A stretch of DNA of 64,000 nucleotides from Bacteroidales bacterium UBA1216 (GTDB lineage Bacteria > Bacteroidota > Bacteroidia > Bacteroidales > Paludibacteraceae): NCBI GenBank assembly GCA_002309255.1, contig DBXI01000076.1:26300-90299 (forward strand), in the 5' to 3' direction. The notes beneath the pieces are model-generated. The model made no database searches. It worked only from the letters and a program-made list of their open reading frames with translations, and was not told where the DNA came from. Shown here one piece after another: positions 16,794 to 27,300 of this stretch. Position numbers and translations under genes: made by a program. Numbering within the stretch: the stretch's first letter is position 1; each line of letters opens with the position of its first letter.

Positions 16794-17900
16794 CTATACG
16801 TTGAATAGGAAGTGCATGATATCTCCGTCCTGCACAACATAGTCCTTGCCCTCTACAGCAAGCTTACCTGCTTGTCGGCACGCAGCCTCGCCGCCCAGGG
16901 CGATGAAATCCTCGTACTTGATCACCTCCGCGCGGATGAAACCTCGCTCAAAATCCGTGTGGATCACACCGGCGCATTGCGGTGCTTTGGCGCCTGCACG
17001 AAACGTCCAGGCACGCACCTCGTCGCTACCCGCGGTGAGGAACGTGCGGAGGTTAAGCAGCGCATAAGCCGCCTTGATCAAACGGTTGACACCCGACTCT
17101 TGCAGACCGATTTCCTCAAGGAACATCTGTCGCTCCTCATAGGTCTCCAACTCGGCTATCTCGCTCTCGATCTTTGCTGCCACAACAAGCACCTCGGCTT
17201 GTTCATCCTTAACTGCCTCGCGCACCTTATCCACGTAAGCGTTGCCGCTGATGGCTGAACCTTCGTCCACATTGCATACGTACAGCACGGGTTTGTTCGT
17301 CAGCAGGAATAGGTCGTGTGCCGCCAGCTCCTCGTCCTTGTTCTGCAGTTCGACCGTACGGGCAGACTTGCCTTGCGACAGAGCGTCGCGATAACGGATA
17401 TACAACTCCAGTGCGGTCTTCGCCTGCTTGTCGCCACCCACGCGCACCTGTTTCTCTATCTTCTGTATGCGGCTCTCGATGGTCTCCAGATCCTTAAGCT
17501 GCAGCTCTGCATCAATCACCTCCTTATCGCGCACGGGATCAACACTGCCATCAACATGAATCACGTTCCCGTCGTCAAAGCAACGCAGCACGTGGATGAT
17601 CGCATCCGTCTCGCGGATATTAGCCAGGAACTTGTTACCAAGACCTTCGCCATTGCTCGCACCCTTTACTAAGCCGGCTATATCGACGATCTCCATCGTA
17701 GTGGGGATCACGCCACGCTCGGGGTGGCACAACTCGCCCAGACGGTTAAGACGCTCATCGGGAACAGTGATCACACCCAGGTTGGGCTCTATGGTGCAGA
17801 AGGGAAAATTGGCGGACTGCGCTTTAGCGTTGCTCAAACAATTAAACAAAGTGGATTTGCCGACATTGGGCAATCCTACTATTCCGCATTGTAGTGACAT
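16794..17900 (-). CDS. ychF: Ribosome-binding ATPase YchF
   Basis: Obg-family P-loop protein that prefers ATP and binds ribosomes, linked to stress and redox control. P-loop GLPNVGKST is at 9-17, the switch/G3 region is DIAGLVKGAS, and the LTNKP/NVDEG stretch takes the place of the G4 motif. A coiled-coil insertion (about 130-165) and a C-terminal TGS domain (ending DGDIMHFLFNV) complete the fold. The 368-aa length is typical. Confidence 0.97.
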   Translation of the reverse strand: MSLQCGIVGLPNVGKSTLFNCLSNAKAQSANFPFCTIEPNLGVITVPDERLNRLGELCHPERGVIPTTMEIVDIAGLVKGASNGEGLGNKFLANIRETDAIIHVLRCFDDGNVIHVDGSVDPVRDKEVIDAELQLKDLETIESRIQKIEKQVRVGGDKQAKTALELYIRYRDALSQGKSARTVELQNKDEELAAHDLFLLTNKPVLYVCNVDEGSAISGNAYVDKVREAVKDEQAEVLVVAAKIESEIAELETYEERQMFLEEIGLQESGVNRLIKAAYALLNLRTFLTAGSDEVRAWTFRAGAKAPQCAGVIHTDFERGFIRAEVIKYEDFIALGGEAACRQAGKLAVEGKDYVVQDGDIMHFLFNV

Positions 17901-17907
17901 CTTGAGA

Positions 17908-17943
17908 TATTCAAAGATTTAATGATTCAAATTTCAATGATTA
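17908..17943. repeat. 7/8-nt tandem array between ychF and the DUF4270 gene
   Basis: On the minus strand the units read AATCATTG, AAATTTG, AATCATTA, AATCTTTG, AATATC. It fills the gap and reaches the DUF4270 stop codon at 17941-17943. Confidence 0.6.
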
Positions 17944-19341
17944 GAAGCCCGAATACACTACTTCCAGCTCCAGCTTGTACTGCGGGTGTTGAGCACTGTA
18001 GATCTCCGTAGCTGTAAGTGATTGATTGTAACTCACATCCGTAATTGTATACGATGTAGAGGTGCTTGTTGTACTGATGCTTACCGGCACAAGTAGCATC
18101 TCCAGCGTCTCGTATCTATCCTCGCGCAGTTGCTCGGTGAGCAGGGTGGACAGGTCGAACTCATACGAGTACGTTGTTACATCCAGTGTGTCCGTCTGTG
18201 ACTGCAAGGTGGCATACATCGCTATGCTGTCGGACAGGACGATCTCATCGTTGAAGAGCCGCTCAAGGTCACCCTTGCGGATGAGCAGCATGTTCTGCGC
18301 CGGCTGCGCCCAATCGTCGCGCGTGCGCTGCGAGGCAACACCATCGTAGTGGTTGAGCACGGGTAGGGATATATGCGCGCGGTTCACATAGGCTCGACGT
18401 GAGCCCACCGCCTGGGTGATCGACTCCTTCATCGCCGACATCGGGAATGACAGCTGCGTGTAGATATGTGCCGGAGAGATGATGAAGTTCGTATCCGGAT
18501 TTTGCTCCAGCGCCTGCAGATCGCTCTCTTGCCATACATAGCGGTTGAGCTGACGCACCTCGCGGTTGGCATACAAGCCTTTCATGTCCTGTTCAACTAT
18601 AGTATCTACGCCTGCGCGCAAATAGGGGAAGTGGTAGTAGATCGCCATGTTCACATCTATGATACTCAACAGCGTTGCACCACCGAACTCGGGCGTGATA
18701 TATACACCGAAGAACTGCTTGTTGAACGCCTCCTGCGACGAGTAGTCGCTCAGCGAAAACATCTTCTTCGCCCACTGATCGTTGAGCCGCAATGTGATTG
18801 TTGGGATATACTGCTCCGAATTGTACGTACTATCCGTATAACGGTTGGCTGTAATTATTGCCGGACGATCCAACATCCGCGTCGAATCATCCATACTGCA
18901 GAACACATCGATCGCCGTGTCGCTGCGCAGAGGCTCGTTATAGGCAAACGTAGCACGATCCATCGCGTAGGCATTGATGGCCAAAGGTGCATTCCCGTCG
19001 CCGTATGCATTGCGGTAGTATAGGAACAGACAAACCGAGTCCAGCTCTGCACCCTCCGGAAAACGGAAACCAATAGGGCAAGCCAACTGCGTCAGCAGAT
19101 CGGCGTGCAGATGGCCGTACTTGCTGTCCAACTCACCTATCATGAACGAATCAGGCGTAGCGGTAACAGCACCACCACGGACCAGCGCCGACGTCAGACT
19201 GAACGTGTCGGAACGAACGATGATGGAGTCCTCCGACTCCAGCACAGAAGCACCCGCGCTCACTACATCGTCCTTACACGATGAAAAACTGATTAGCAGA
19301 ACTGCTAACAGAGGAAAAACAATCTTTATCTTACGAATCAT
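17941..19341 (-). CDS. DUF4270 lipoprotein
   Basis: Secreted lipoprotein of a Bacteroidetes-specific family with no established function. The lipobox is FSSC (Cys about residue 22), followed by an Asp-rich start (CKDDVVSAG). The rest (466 aa) is mainly beta-structured with periodic family motifs (the segment ELDSVCLFLYYR near 101-112). It lies 2 nt downstream of a glycogen-synthase-like gene; the same pair occurs in Bacteroides next to panC, as here. Confidence 0.88.
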   Translation of the reverse strand: MIRKIKIVFPLLAVLLISFSSCKDDVVSAGASVLESEDSIIVRSDTFSLTSALVRGGAVTATPDSFMIGELDSKYGHLHADLLTQLACPIGFRFPEGAELDSVCLFLYYRNAYGDGNAPLAINAYAMDRATFAYNEPLRSDTAIDVFCSMDDSTRMLDRPAIITANRYTDSTYNSEQYIPTITLRLNDQWAKKMFSLSDYSSQEAFNKQFFGVYITPEFGGATLLSIIDVNMAIYYHFPYLRAGVDTIVEQDMKGLYANREVRQLNRYVWQESDLQALEQNPDTNFIISPAHIYTQLSFPMSAMKESITQAVGSRRAYVNRAHISLPVLNHYDGVASQRTRDDWAQPAQNMLLIRKGDLERLFNDEIVLSDSIAMYATLQSQTDTLDVTTYSYEFDLSTLLTEQLREDRYETLEMLLVPVSISTTSTSTSYTITDVSYNQSLTATEIYSAQHPQYKLELEVVYSGF

Positions 19342-19343
19342 TG

Positions 19344-20156
19344 TTACTCAAGCAAGTCATTGTACAGGGACATAAACTCCGCGGCTTCTACGCCTGCCAT
19401 GTGGCGCACCTTTTTGCCCCTATTCTCCGCATAGTTAACCAATCGGGCGTTGTATTGCGGCGTGACGGTGATCACTGCATCCGCATAGTCAATGGCCAAA
19501 TGCATCAGCTCCTCGTAACCCACTGGCAGACCGGCTATCGAGCGCACATCATTGCCCAGCACACCGTCGATGACCAGTTTGTCAGCAAAATGCGAGCCGA
19601 ACGGAGAAACGTACTCCTGATCATCCAGAGCAACGATCACCTTCGACTCGGCAAAGAACGGCGTTGTTCCGAATGCTTTCTTCACATACAACGGCACCAG
19701 GGCGGACATCCAACCCGAACATTGGATCACACTCGGAGCCCAACGAAGCTTCTCAATCGTATCTAACACGCCCCGGCAGTAAAAGATCGTACGTACATCA
19801 TTGTCCGAATACTCTACACCAAACGCATCCTTCAATCCTCGACGATGCTGGAACAGATCCTCGTTGTCAATAAAATAGATCTGGATCCTTGCCGCCTGAA
19901 TACTCGCCACCTTGATCAGTAGCGGATGATCGACATCGTCAATCGACATGTTCATGCCCGACAGACGAATCACATCGTGCAACTGATACCGACGCTCGTT
20001 GATCTCGCCGAACTTGGGCATGAAGGTGCGAGTCTCATATCCGCTCGCCTGACAAATCTCAGGTAGCATCCTATTCAGCAAACGAACAGGAGTCTGTTCC
20101 TCAAAGAACGGACATATCTCCTGGCTCACATACAAGATTCGATTGGCACTCTTCAT
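19344..20156 (-). CDS. Short glycogen/starch-synthase-like protein (GT5 N-terminal domain only)
   Basis: The protein resembles the N-terminal Rossmann half of GT5 synthases (RILYVSQEICPFFEEQ, then RTFMPKFGEINERR and CSGWMSALVPLYVKKAF). It lacks the C-terminal nucleotide-sugar half, being only 270 aa against more than 470 for full GlgA. The start chosen is the ATG at 20156 (MKSANRILYVSQE). GGAGG lies about 10 nt upstream, and Bacteroides homologues as remembered start at the equivalent point; ATGs at 20171 and 20189 are alternatives. Catalytic activity is doubtful; the lone half-domain form is common in Bacteroidales. Confidence 0.82.
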   Translation of the reverse strand: MKSANRILYVSQEICPFFEEQTPVRLLNRMLPEICQASGYETRTFMPKFGEINERRYQLHDVIRLSGMNMSIDDVDHPLLIKVASIQAARIQIYFIDNEDLFQHRRGLKDAFGVEYSDNDVRTIFYCRGVLDTIEKLRWAPSVIQCSGWMSALVPLYVKKAFGTTPFFAESKVIVALDDQEYVSPFGSHFADKLVIDGVLGNDVRSIAGLPVGYEELMHLAIDYADAVITVTPQYNARLVNYAENRGKKVRHMAGVEAAEFMSLYNDLLE

Positions 20157-20238
20157 TTCCTTGTCCTCCATTTTTGCACTTTGGAACAAATTTTGTCATT
20201 TTCTGTTCAAAAAATGCGCTTTATTGGCTAATTTAGTG

Positions 20239-20270
20239 CAAAGGTACAAAAAAAAAACGACTTTTGCAAA
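20239..20270 (-). promoter_or_regulatory. Bacteroidetes promoter for the GT5-like/DUF4270 pair
   Basis: Minus strand: -33 TTTG (20267-20270), 20 nt with a T-tract, -7 TACCTTTG (20239-20246). It is back to back with the panC promoter. Confidence 0.85.
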
Positions 20271-20287
20271 TTTTTTCTCAAAAAAAC

Positions 20288-20318
20288 TTTTAAATATCGA
20301 TTTTTTTTTGTATTTTTG
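20288..20318 (+). promoter_or_regulatory. Probable panC promoter
   Basis: -7-like TATTTTTG at 20311-20318 after a T9 tract. The -33 position holds only TTTT. It lies 42 nt before the panC ATG. Confidence 0.5.
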
Positions 20319-20360
20319 TAGGTTTTTTGAAAAGTATTGATTTTTGAACAATAAAAATAT

Positions 20361-21224
20361 ATGCAAATCATAACAACCAAGGCAGAGTTGGAGCATAGTA
20401 TCCAAGCCTGCAAGATGAAAGGTCAGACTGTCGGATTAGTGCCGACTATGGGTGCTCTGCATGAGGGACATGCGTCGCTCGTTCGCCGGTGTGCAAGCGA
20501 GAATGATGTAACCGTTGTCAGCGTGTTTGTCAACCCTACGCAGTTCAACAACAAGGAGGATCTGGCCAAGTACCCGCGTTCGCTACAGCGGGACGCAGAG
20601 TTGCTAAATAGCATCGGCGCGCACTTCGTCTTCGCGCCTACGCCCGAAGAAATGTACACCGCCGAAGAGATGAACGAACCATTCAAGTTTGATTTTGGCG
20701 GACTTGACGAGATGATGGAAGGTGCTATGCGACCCGGACACTTCAATGGAGTTGTACAAGTCGTTTCGCGACTCTTCTATCTCGTCAAACCCGACCGCGC
20801 CTACTTCGGCGAAAAGGATTATCAGCAGCTCGCAATCATCCGATTCATGGTGGAGCGCTCGGCACTCGCCGGAACATTCGGCAACTTAACCATCGTCGGA
20901 TGTCCCATCGTACGCGAGCAATCCGGCTTAGCCCTCTCCTCGCGTAACGAACGACTCTCCGCCGAACAGAAACAGATCGCACTGGGCATCTCAAAGACGC
21001 TTTTCGACTCGCTCCGGTGGGCTAAAGAACCGAACGCATCCGTCCTCGCAGTCCAGCAGCGAGTGGTGGAAAACATCAACGCTATTCATGGGCTTGAGGT
21101 AGAGTACTACCAGATTGTGGATCAGACAACACTTCTGCCCACAGACACCTTCAATCACGCTATTGGCTGTGTGACCGTCTACTGTGGCGCAGTCCGACTG
21201 ATCGACAACATCAAATACTGCTAA
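20361..21224 (+). CDS. panC: Pantoate--beta-alanine ligase
   Basis: ATP-dependent condensation of pantoate with beta-alanine to pantothenate. The HIGH-type motif is HEGH at residues 34-37 after VPTMGAL. The VFVNPTQFN, FGEKDYQQL and LSSRNERL signatures follow, the last being the KMSKS-like loop. The 287-aa length is typical. An eleven-nucleotide repeat array follows its stop codon. Confidence 0.97.
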   Translation: MQIITTKAELEHSIQACKMKGQTVGLVPTMGALHEGHASLVRRCASENDVTVVSVFVNPTQFNNKEDLAKYPRSLQRDAELLNSIGAHFVFAPTPEEMYTAEEMNEPFKFDFGGLDEMMEGAMRPGHFNGVVQVVSRLFYLVKPDRAYFGEKDYQQLAIIRFMVERSALAGTFGNLTIVGCPIVREQSGLALSSRNERLSAEQKQIALGISKTLFDSLRWAKEPNASVLAVQQRVVENINAIHGLEVEYYQIVDQTTLLPTDTFNHAIGCVTVYCGAVRLIDNIKYC

Positions 21225-21243
21225 CTGAAAACGGCGACTTTGG

Positions 21244-21342
21244 TCGAGACTGCTTCGAGACTTTATCGAGGTTTTACCGAGGTTTTGTCGAGACCACCCT
21301 AGACAATACTCGAGACATCTTCGAGACATTCTCGAGACTATC
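21244..21342. repeat. 11-nt tandem array, 9 units
   Basis: Nine consecutive units in strict 11-nt register over 99 nt, most starting TCGAG: TCGAGACTGCT, TCGAGACTTTA, TCGAGGTTTTA, CCGAGGTTTTG, TCGAGACCACC, CTAGACAATAC, TCGAGACATCT, TCGAGACATTC, TCGAGACTATC. The 5-6 nt core is conserved and the rest varies. It occupies almost the whole panC-pdxB gap. Confidence 0.95.
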
Positions 21343-21359
21343 ACGTACCTGCTACATAC

Positions 21360-22292
21360 ATGAGAGTACTCATCGACAAATACATTCCGTTTCTGCAAGG
21401 CGTCTTAGACAGCTTTGTCGAGACTTGTTTCCTTGAACCTGAGGCCATCACGCCTGACACGGTTCGGGATGTCGATGCGCTCATTTTGCGCACGCGCACG
21501 CGTTGTGACGCAGCTCTCCTATCCGGCAGCCGCGTGCAGTTCATCGCCACCGCCACCATCGGTACCGATCACATCGACCTCGACTACTGCCGCGAGCACA
21601 ATATCCGCGTTGTCAGTTGCCCGGGCTGCAACGCACAAGCCGTCTGCGATTATTTAGAAGAAGTCCTCAACGAATCTTCAAAGCTTCAAATACTCAAATC
21701 TTCAAATACTCCTACCATCGGAGTAGTTGGAGTAGGACATGTCGGCTCATTGGTGGCTAAGATGGCTGAGCGCCGAGGCATGAATGTCGTCCTCAACGAT
21801 CCGCCGCGCGGACTCCACGGAAACGTCACCACCTGCGACATCATCACTTTCCACACGCCGCTCACACGTGAAGGACTCTATCCGACCTATCACCTCTGCG
21901 ACACGGACTTCCTCGCCCGCTGCAAACATGGCGCACTCATCATCAATGCCGCACGAGGAGGAGTGGTGGACGAACAGGCGCTACTCTGTAGCACGCAGCC
22001 GTTCGTCATTGATACCTGGGAAAACGAACCTCGTATCAATCCTGAAGTCCTCAGTCGCGCCTCGCTCGCATCTATGCACATAGCTGGATACTCCATCCAA
22101 GGAAAGCGCAACGCATCGCTGATGAGCCTCAACGCCTTGTGCAAGCACTTCGACTTGCCGCCACTTACGCTCAATAGCGAGCAACTGCCGCAAGGCGATA
22201 ACAACCCCGGATGGCTCAAACGCATATCCGACCAACTCAAAGCCAACCCCGAACAATTTGAACAACTACGCAAAGAATATAAATTACGATAA
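21360..22292 (+). CDS. pdxB: Erythronate-4-phosphate dehydrogenase
   Basis: NAD-dependent D-2-hydroxyacid dehydrogenase fold; second step of the DXP-independent pyridoxal-phosphate route. The opening VLIDKYIPFLQG is typical of PdxB. The Rossmann motif GVVGVGHVGS is at about 121-130. Catalytic-region motifs include TPLT, INAARGGVVDEQ and the HIAGYS stretch with the active His. At 310 aa it is shorter than E. coli PdxB (378 aa), mainly in the C-terminal dimerisation region. Residues about 104-117 (ESSKLQILKSSNTP) are encoded by a TCAAA-rich tandem repeat, apparently inserted in the hinge before the Rossmann domain. Confidence 0.92.
   Translation: MRVLIDKYIPFLQGVLDSFVETCFLEPEAITPDTVRDVDALILRTRTRCDAALLSGSRVQFIATATIGTDHIDLDYCREHNIRVVSCPGCNAQAVCDYLEEVLNESSKLQILKSSNTPTIGVVGVGHVGSLVAKMAERRGMNVVLNDPPRGLHGNVTTCDIITFHTPLTREGLYPTYHLCDTDFLARCKHGALIINAARGGVVDEQALLCSTQPFVIDTWENEPRINPEVLSRASLASMHIAGYSIQGKRNASLMSLNALCKHFDLPPLTLNSEQLPQGDNNPGWLKRISDQLKANPEQFEQLRKEYKLR
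21677..21709. repeat. Short tandem repeat inside the pdxB coding sequence
   Basis: Units TTCAAAGC, TTCAAATAC, TCAAATC, TTCAAATAC form a 16-nt super-repeat in frame with pdxB. The composition and unit style match the intergenic arrays and not the flanking codons. Confidence 0.75.
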
Positions 22293-22295
22293 TAT

Positions 22296-23786
22296 ATGGC
22301 AAATTTCCAAAAACTAACCCCACGGAGTGAAGACTACTCCAAGTGGTACAACGAACTGGTAGTAAAAGCCGACCTCGCCGAGCAGTCTGCTGTCCGCGGA
22401 TGTATGGTCATCAAACCCTACGGCTACGCTATCTGGGAAACCATCCAGGCGGAACTTGACCGCCGATTCAAAGAAAAAGGTGTGCGCAACGCCTATTTCC
22501 CGCTGCTCATCCCCAAATCGTTCCTCAGCCGTGAAGCCGAGCATGTCGAAGGGTTCGCCAAGGAGTGCGCCGTCGTTACCCACCACCGCCTCAAGAACGA
22601 CCCGAACGGTAAAGGCGTCATCGTCGATCCCGATGCACGACTTGAAGAGGAACTGATCATTCGTCCTACTTCAGAAACAATCATCTGGTCAACCTATAAG
22701 AACTGGATCTCCTCCTACCGCGACCTGCCCATCCTTTGCAACCAATGGTGTAACGTTATGCGCTGGGAGATGCGTACGCGCCTCTTCCTCCGTACTGCCG
22801 AGTTCCTCTGGCAGGAAGGTCACACGGCTCACGCCACCAAGGAAGAGGCCGAAGACTACGCACGCCAGATGCTTGACGTCTATGCTGACTTCGCCGAGAA
22901 CGTCATGGCAATCCCCGTCATCAAAGGTGTCAAGTCGCCCAACGAGCGTTTCGCCGGCGCGCTGAACACCTATTGCATCGAAGCCATGATGCAGGACGGC
23001 AAAGCTCTTCAAGCAGGAACATCGCACTTCCTCGGGCAGAACTTCGCCAAGTCCTTTGACGTTCAATACCTCTCCAAAGAGAACAAGTACGAATATGTTT
23101 GGGCAACCAGTTGGGGTGTATCAACTCGTCTCATGGGCGCACTCATCATGACCCACTCTGACGACAACGGTCTCGTCCTGCCGCCGCATCTCGCTCCGAC
23201 ACAGGTCGTTATTGTGCCAATCTTCAAGAAACAGGAGGATCTCGACAAACTCCTCGTTGTCCTGAATCCGCTCTTCGACCGCCTCAAAGCACGTGGCATC
23301 CGTGTCAAACTTGACACCGACGACAAATCCACGCCGGGATTCAAGTTCGCTGACTATGAACTCAAAGGCGTTCCCGTACGTCTCGCCATGGGTGGTCGTG
23401 ACCTTGAAAACGGCACCATTGAGGTCGCTCGCCGTGACACCCTCACTAAAGAAACTCTTCCTTTGGAAGGCATCGAACAGCACATAGCTGACCTGCTGGA
23501 AGCCGTGCAGCAGAACTGCTACCAGAAGGCACTCGACTACCGCATAGCCAACACTCGCGAGGTCAACTCCTATGACGAGTTCAAGGAGGAGATCAAGAAA
23601 GGCGGTTTCCTGCTCTGCCACTGGGACGGAACACCCGAAACGGAGGAGCAGATCAAGAACGATACCAAGGCCACTATCCGATGCATTCCTCTTGATCCTT
23701 TACATGGACACAAGCAGGAAGAAGGCCGTTGCATGGTAACAGGCAAACCCTCCGCCGGACGAGTAGTCTTCGCCATCGCTTACTAA
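22296..23786 (+). CDS. proS: Prolyl-tRNA synthetase (short, archaeal/eukaryote-like type)
   Basis: Class II aminoacyl-tRNA synthetase charging tRNA-Pro. At 496 aa it lacks the INS editing domain of the 570-aa bacterial type and matches the ProS type 3 form used by Bacteroidetes. Class II motifs are visible (RPTSETIIW, then [23 protein letters not shown]). The C-terminal zinc-like extension ends GRVVFAIAY. It starts 3 nt after pdxB. Confidence 0.96.
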   Translation: MANFQKLTPRSEDYSKWYNELVVKADLAEQSAVRGCMVIKPYGYAIWETIQAELDRRFKEKGVRNAYFPLLIPKSFLSREAEHVEGFAKECAVVTHHRLKNDPNGKGVIVDPDARLEEELIIRPTSETIIWSTYKNWISSYRDLPILCNQWCNVMRWEMRTRLFLRTAEFLWQEGHTAHATKEEAEDYARQMLDVYADFAENVMAIPVIKGVKSPNERFAGALNTYCIEAMMQDGKALQAGTSHFLGQNFAKSFDVQYLSKENKYEYVWATSWGVSTRLMGALIMTHSDDNGLVLPPHLAPTQVVIVPIFKKQEDLDKLLVVLNPLFDRLKARGIRVKLDTDDKSTPGFKFADYELKGVPVRLAMGGRDLENGTIEVARRDTLTKETLPLEGIEQHIADLLEAVQQNCYQKALDYRIANTREVNSYDEFKEEIKKGGFLLCHWDGTPETEEQIKNDTKATIRCIPLDPLHGHKQEEGRCMVTGKPSAGRVVFAIAY

Positions 23787-23787
23787 A

Positions 23788-23808
23788 TCTAATTTCTGAC
23801 TTCTGATT
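23788..23808. repeat. Heptad tandem array, 3 units
   Basis: TCTAATT, TCTGACT, TCTGATT start one base after the proS stop and lead into the rdgB start (TCT then ATG at 23812). Confidence 0.8.
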
Positions 23809-23811
23809 TCT

Positions 23812-24375
23812 ATGAAATTGGTTTTTGCATCGAATAACGCCCACAAACTCCAAGAGGTTCGTGCCATCTTGCCCGAGCACGAGATACTCAGCCTCGAGGA
23901 TATCGGTTGTCACGCCGATATCCCCGAGACGGCGGATACTCTTGAGGGCAACTCGCTCATCAAGGCGCAGTACATCTACGACCACTATCATTGCGACTGC
24001 TTGGCCGATGACACCGGCTTGGAGATTGAGGCTCTCGGCAACCAGCCCGGCGTACGTACCGCACGCTGGGCTGGTGAACCGGCTAACCCTGCCAACAACC
24101 GCGCCAAAGCCTTACGCGAACTTGCCGACCAGACCAACCGAAACGCACGCTTCCGCACTGTGATCACCCTCATCCGTGGCTGCAAGGTTGAGCAGGTAGA
24201 AGGCATCGTCCGTGGCAGAATTGCCGAAGCCGAGTACGGTAACGGGGGATTTGGCTACGACCCGCTCTTCATCCCCGAAGGCTACGACCGCACCTTCGCC
24301 GAACTGCCGGCTGAGCTCAAGAACACCATCAGCCATCGCGCAAGGGCTCTGCAAGCACTCAAGCAATTACTCTAA
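23812..24375 (+). CDS. rdgB: dITP/XTP pyrophosphatase (Ham1/RdgB)
   Basis: Removes non-canonical purine nucleoside triphosphates (dITP, XTP) from the pool. N-terminal signature FASNNAHKLQEV (about 4-15), then TLEGNSLIKA, ADDTGLE, GVRTARWAG and the GGFGYDPLFIPEG loop. The length of 187 aa is usual. It lies upstream of porZ with a 21-nt gap. Confidence 0.96.
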   Translation: MKLVFASNNAHKLQEVRAILPEHEILSLEDIGCHADIPETADTLEGNSLIKAQYIYDHYHCDCLADDTGLEIEALGNQPGVRTARWAGEPANPANNRAKALRELADQTNRNARFRTVITLIRGCKVEQVEGIVRGRIAEAEYGNGGFGYDPLFIPEGYDRTFAELPAELKNTISHRARALQALKQLL

Positions 24376-24396
24376 CATAGATAAACAACTCTGACA

Positions 24397-27300
24397 ATGA
24401 AACGTCTCTTCGTATCTCTTACCTTCATCGCACTCCTGACATCCATGAGCGCTACATCCTCCTGGACTACACACTTCGCATATACCAGCGTCAATAAGAT
24501 CGCTGCCGGAGGGGGCATCGTGTATGGAGTTTCTTCCGGTGCGCTCTTCTCGATAGACGCGCAGACGGACAAGATCCGCACTTACAGCAATCAGGATGGT
24601 ATGCATGGATCAAACATCGTATGCATACAATGGCTGGAGCCTGTACAGGCGCTGATGATCATGTATGCTGACGGTAAGATGGATCTGCTCCGCGAAGAAC
24701 AGTTTCACTTTGTGCCAGATATTTACCTCAAGGACGTCACGTTCAGCAAGCAGTGTAACGCTGTCGTAATCAAAGACAGCCTTGCATACATGGCTATGAA
24801 CTATGGTGTACAGACATTCCATATCCGCAAGCAGGAGTTTGTTGATACATACTTCATTGGGGACAATGCGAAAGAAGTTCCGGTCAGCAGTGTAGCTTTT
24901 TCCGGCAATAATATCTATGCCGCCAGTGATACGATCCTCTACACCGCATCTCTCGACGATAATATAGTGGATTACGCCTACTGGTCGATCGTGCCGCTGC
25001 CCATGAATGGCACTATACAAGGCCTCGTAACTGCTCAAGGAACATTGTACCTCTTGCAAAAGAATACCTGCTATCGCCTGCAGGATGATCAGTGGGTGGC
25101 TATTGACAATCAGTCATATAAGGTGCTGAACGTGGTGGGCGGAAACCTGCTACCTGGAAACTATCCGGTTGTATCTGAAAACGGACTTTGGGCTGCGGCT
25201 GGTGAGCAAGGCATCATACGCGAACTGCCTACTGGCGAACAGATAACCTATCAGCTCAATGGCCCACTGAACAATACCCCTTATCGCCTTTCTTTTCAGC
25301 AAGGACAATTGTTCATGCTTGCTGGCGGGCGCTGGGGTACGCAATACAATCGTCCCGGATCCGTTATGCGTTTTGACGGAACAACATGGCACAACATAAC
25401 GAAGAAAGATATTGTAAATGCAGTCGGTGGCTATTGTTATGATATGATGAACGTAGCTGTTGACCCGATGGATCAAACACACTACTACACTACATCTTAC
25501 GGAACAGGTATGTACGAGTTCCGCAACGATACATGTATCAAGCGCTGGGACACCTCCAACTCTATCATAGGTACATCTGCCATTAGCAACCCTGCCAGAT
25601 ACACCCGAACCGACGCTGCTACCTATGATGCACAAGGCAACTTGTGGGTGATGAATGCAGGTGATGTGCCATATAACATCGTCATCTTCACGCCGGATAG
25701 TACGCAGATAGGAATGAATATCAACAATTCTACCGGCGCACGCGAACTGATACATACTGTTGGACAACTCATCTTTGATAAACGGGATCCGAATCTCGTT
25801 TGGGTGCTCTCGCCCCGTAACGGCGAAGGACATGCGGGTGTCGGACTAATTGATACTAAGGGAACAATCAACAACCCCGAAGATGACCGGTCGCTGATTC
25901 GTACATCATGGATAGATTCTGACGAACAGCCGTTCATTCGCCAAGCAATCTATACTATGCGCCAGGATTCGGAAGCAAATATCTGGCTCGCTACGGGAAA
26001 TGGTATATTTATTATCCCGTCAACAACCGACTACTTCCAATCGGAGCAATGCGAGATCCTGCACTTGAAGGACAATGATGGCACACCTCTCTTTGAAGAG
26101 GAGGAAATCAACGATGTTGTATTCGACCAACTCAATCGTCCCTGGATCGCCACGCAGAACTCCGGAGTATATGTTTTCGCCAGTGATCTGCAATCCGTCG
26201 TTGCGCACTATTCAATGGATAACTCCGCTCTACCGTCAAACACCATTTTCTCCTTTGCCTACGATAAAGCAAGTGAAAGGATGTATATTGGTTCTGCAGC
26301 CGGACTTGTGTCATGCAAGGAACCAACCAGCGATATTCCCTCTTCTGGCAATGATAACTCTTCCGTTGACTATGGATCTATGCAGCAGTGGACAACACAC
26401 TTCGCATATACCAGCGTCAGAAGTATGCAACTCTCCTCAACTCATGTGTATGCGCTGTCTGAGGGCTCACTCTTCGCGGTTGACAGAGCCGACGAATCGT
26501 TGGTTTATTACTCCAAATTAGACGGACTGAACGGTTCTGTTATCCAGCGAATTGACTACGACAATTATACCCGCCGCCTTGTTATTACATACGAGGATGG
26601 AATGATCGACCTGCTGGATGAGAATGAAGTGACACATCCTGTTGCAGACCTTTATCTGAAGCAGATGAACGCACTCAAGCGCGTGCAGGACATAGCGTTC
26701 AAAGATGGCAAAGCATATATGGCAATGCCCTTTGGCATCATGGTCATGAATCTGCGCAAGGAAGAGATAAGTGATACGTATTATATCGGCAATGGGGGCG
26801 ATGAAATGGCACTCAACGCAATAGCTATCAGAGGGGACACTATATATGCTGCCGCGGATAACTTGCTATATACAGCTCACATGCATGACAATCTGGTTGA
26901 CTACTCGCAGTGGAAACACAGAGCTTTGGCAAAACCCATCAAGTCGCTTGTATGCCACAACGGTGATTTGTACATGCTTATGGATAGCGTTATTTATCGC
27001 AACTCGCAGCCCATAACCACATCCGAGCATTTTGCAATACTATTAGAGAGCAACACTGCGCTACTTGCTCGAACAGCAGACTACCGATACTTCGAGGTAA
27101 CAGGGGATGAAGTAATCCTGCAAGAAGTGCCCTCAACATATAAACCGTACACTGCAGTAAAAGAAGGAGGAGGAGGATTTTGGATCGGTATGTCAAACGG
27201 AGTGTGGTATGTAGATGTCGATAAATCCATCCAGAAGTACACTCCAAAGGGGCCATTGTCCAATATAGCTTACTTCCTCACAACACACGGCTCAGAACTA

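Noticed and set aside
20247..20320. Long A/T runs as a replication origin or AT-rich island
   Set aside because: They coincide with two back-to-back promoters, whose spacers are naturally T-rich; no DnaA boxes or iterons were seen.
21244..21342. CRISPR array
   Set aside because: The units are 11 nt with no 25-40 nt spacers, and no cas genes are present; it is a simple tandem array.
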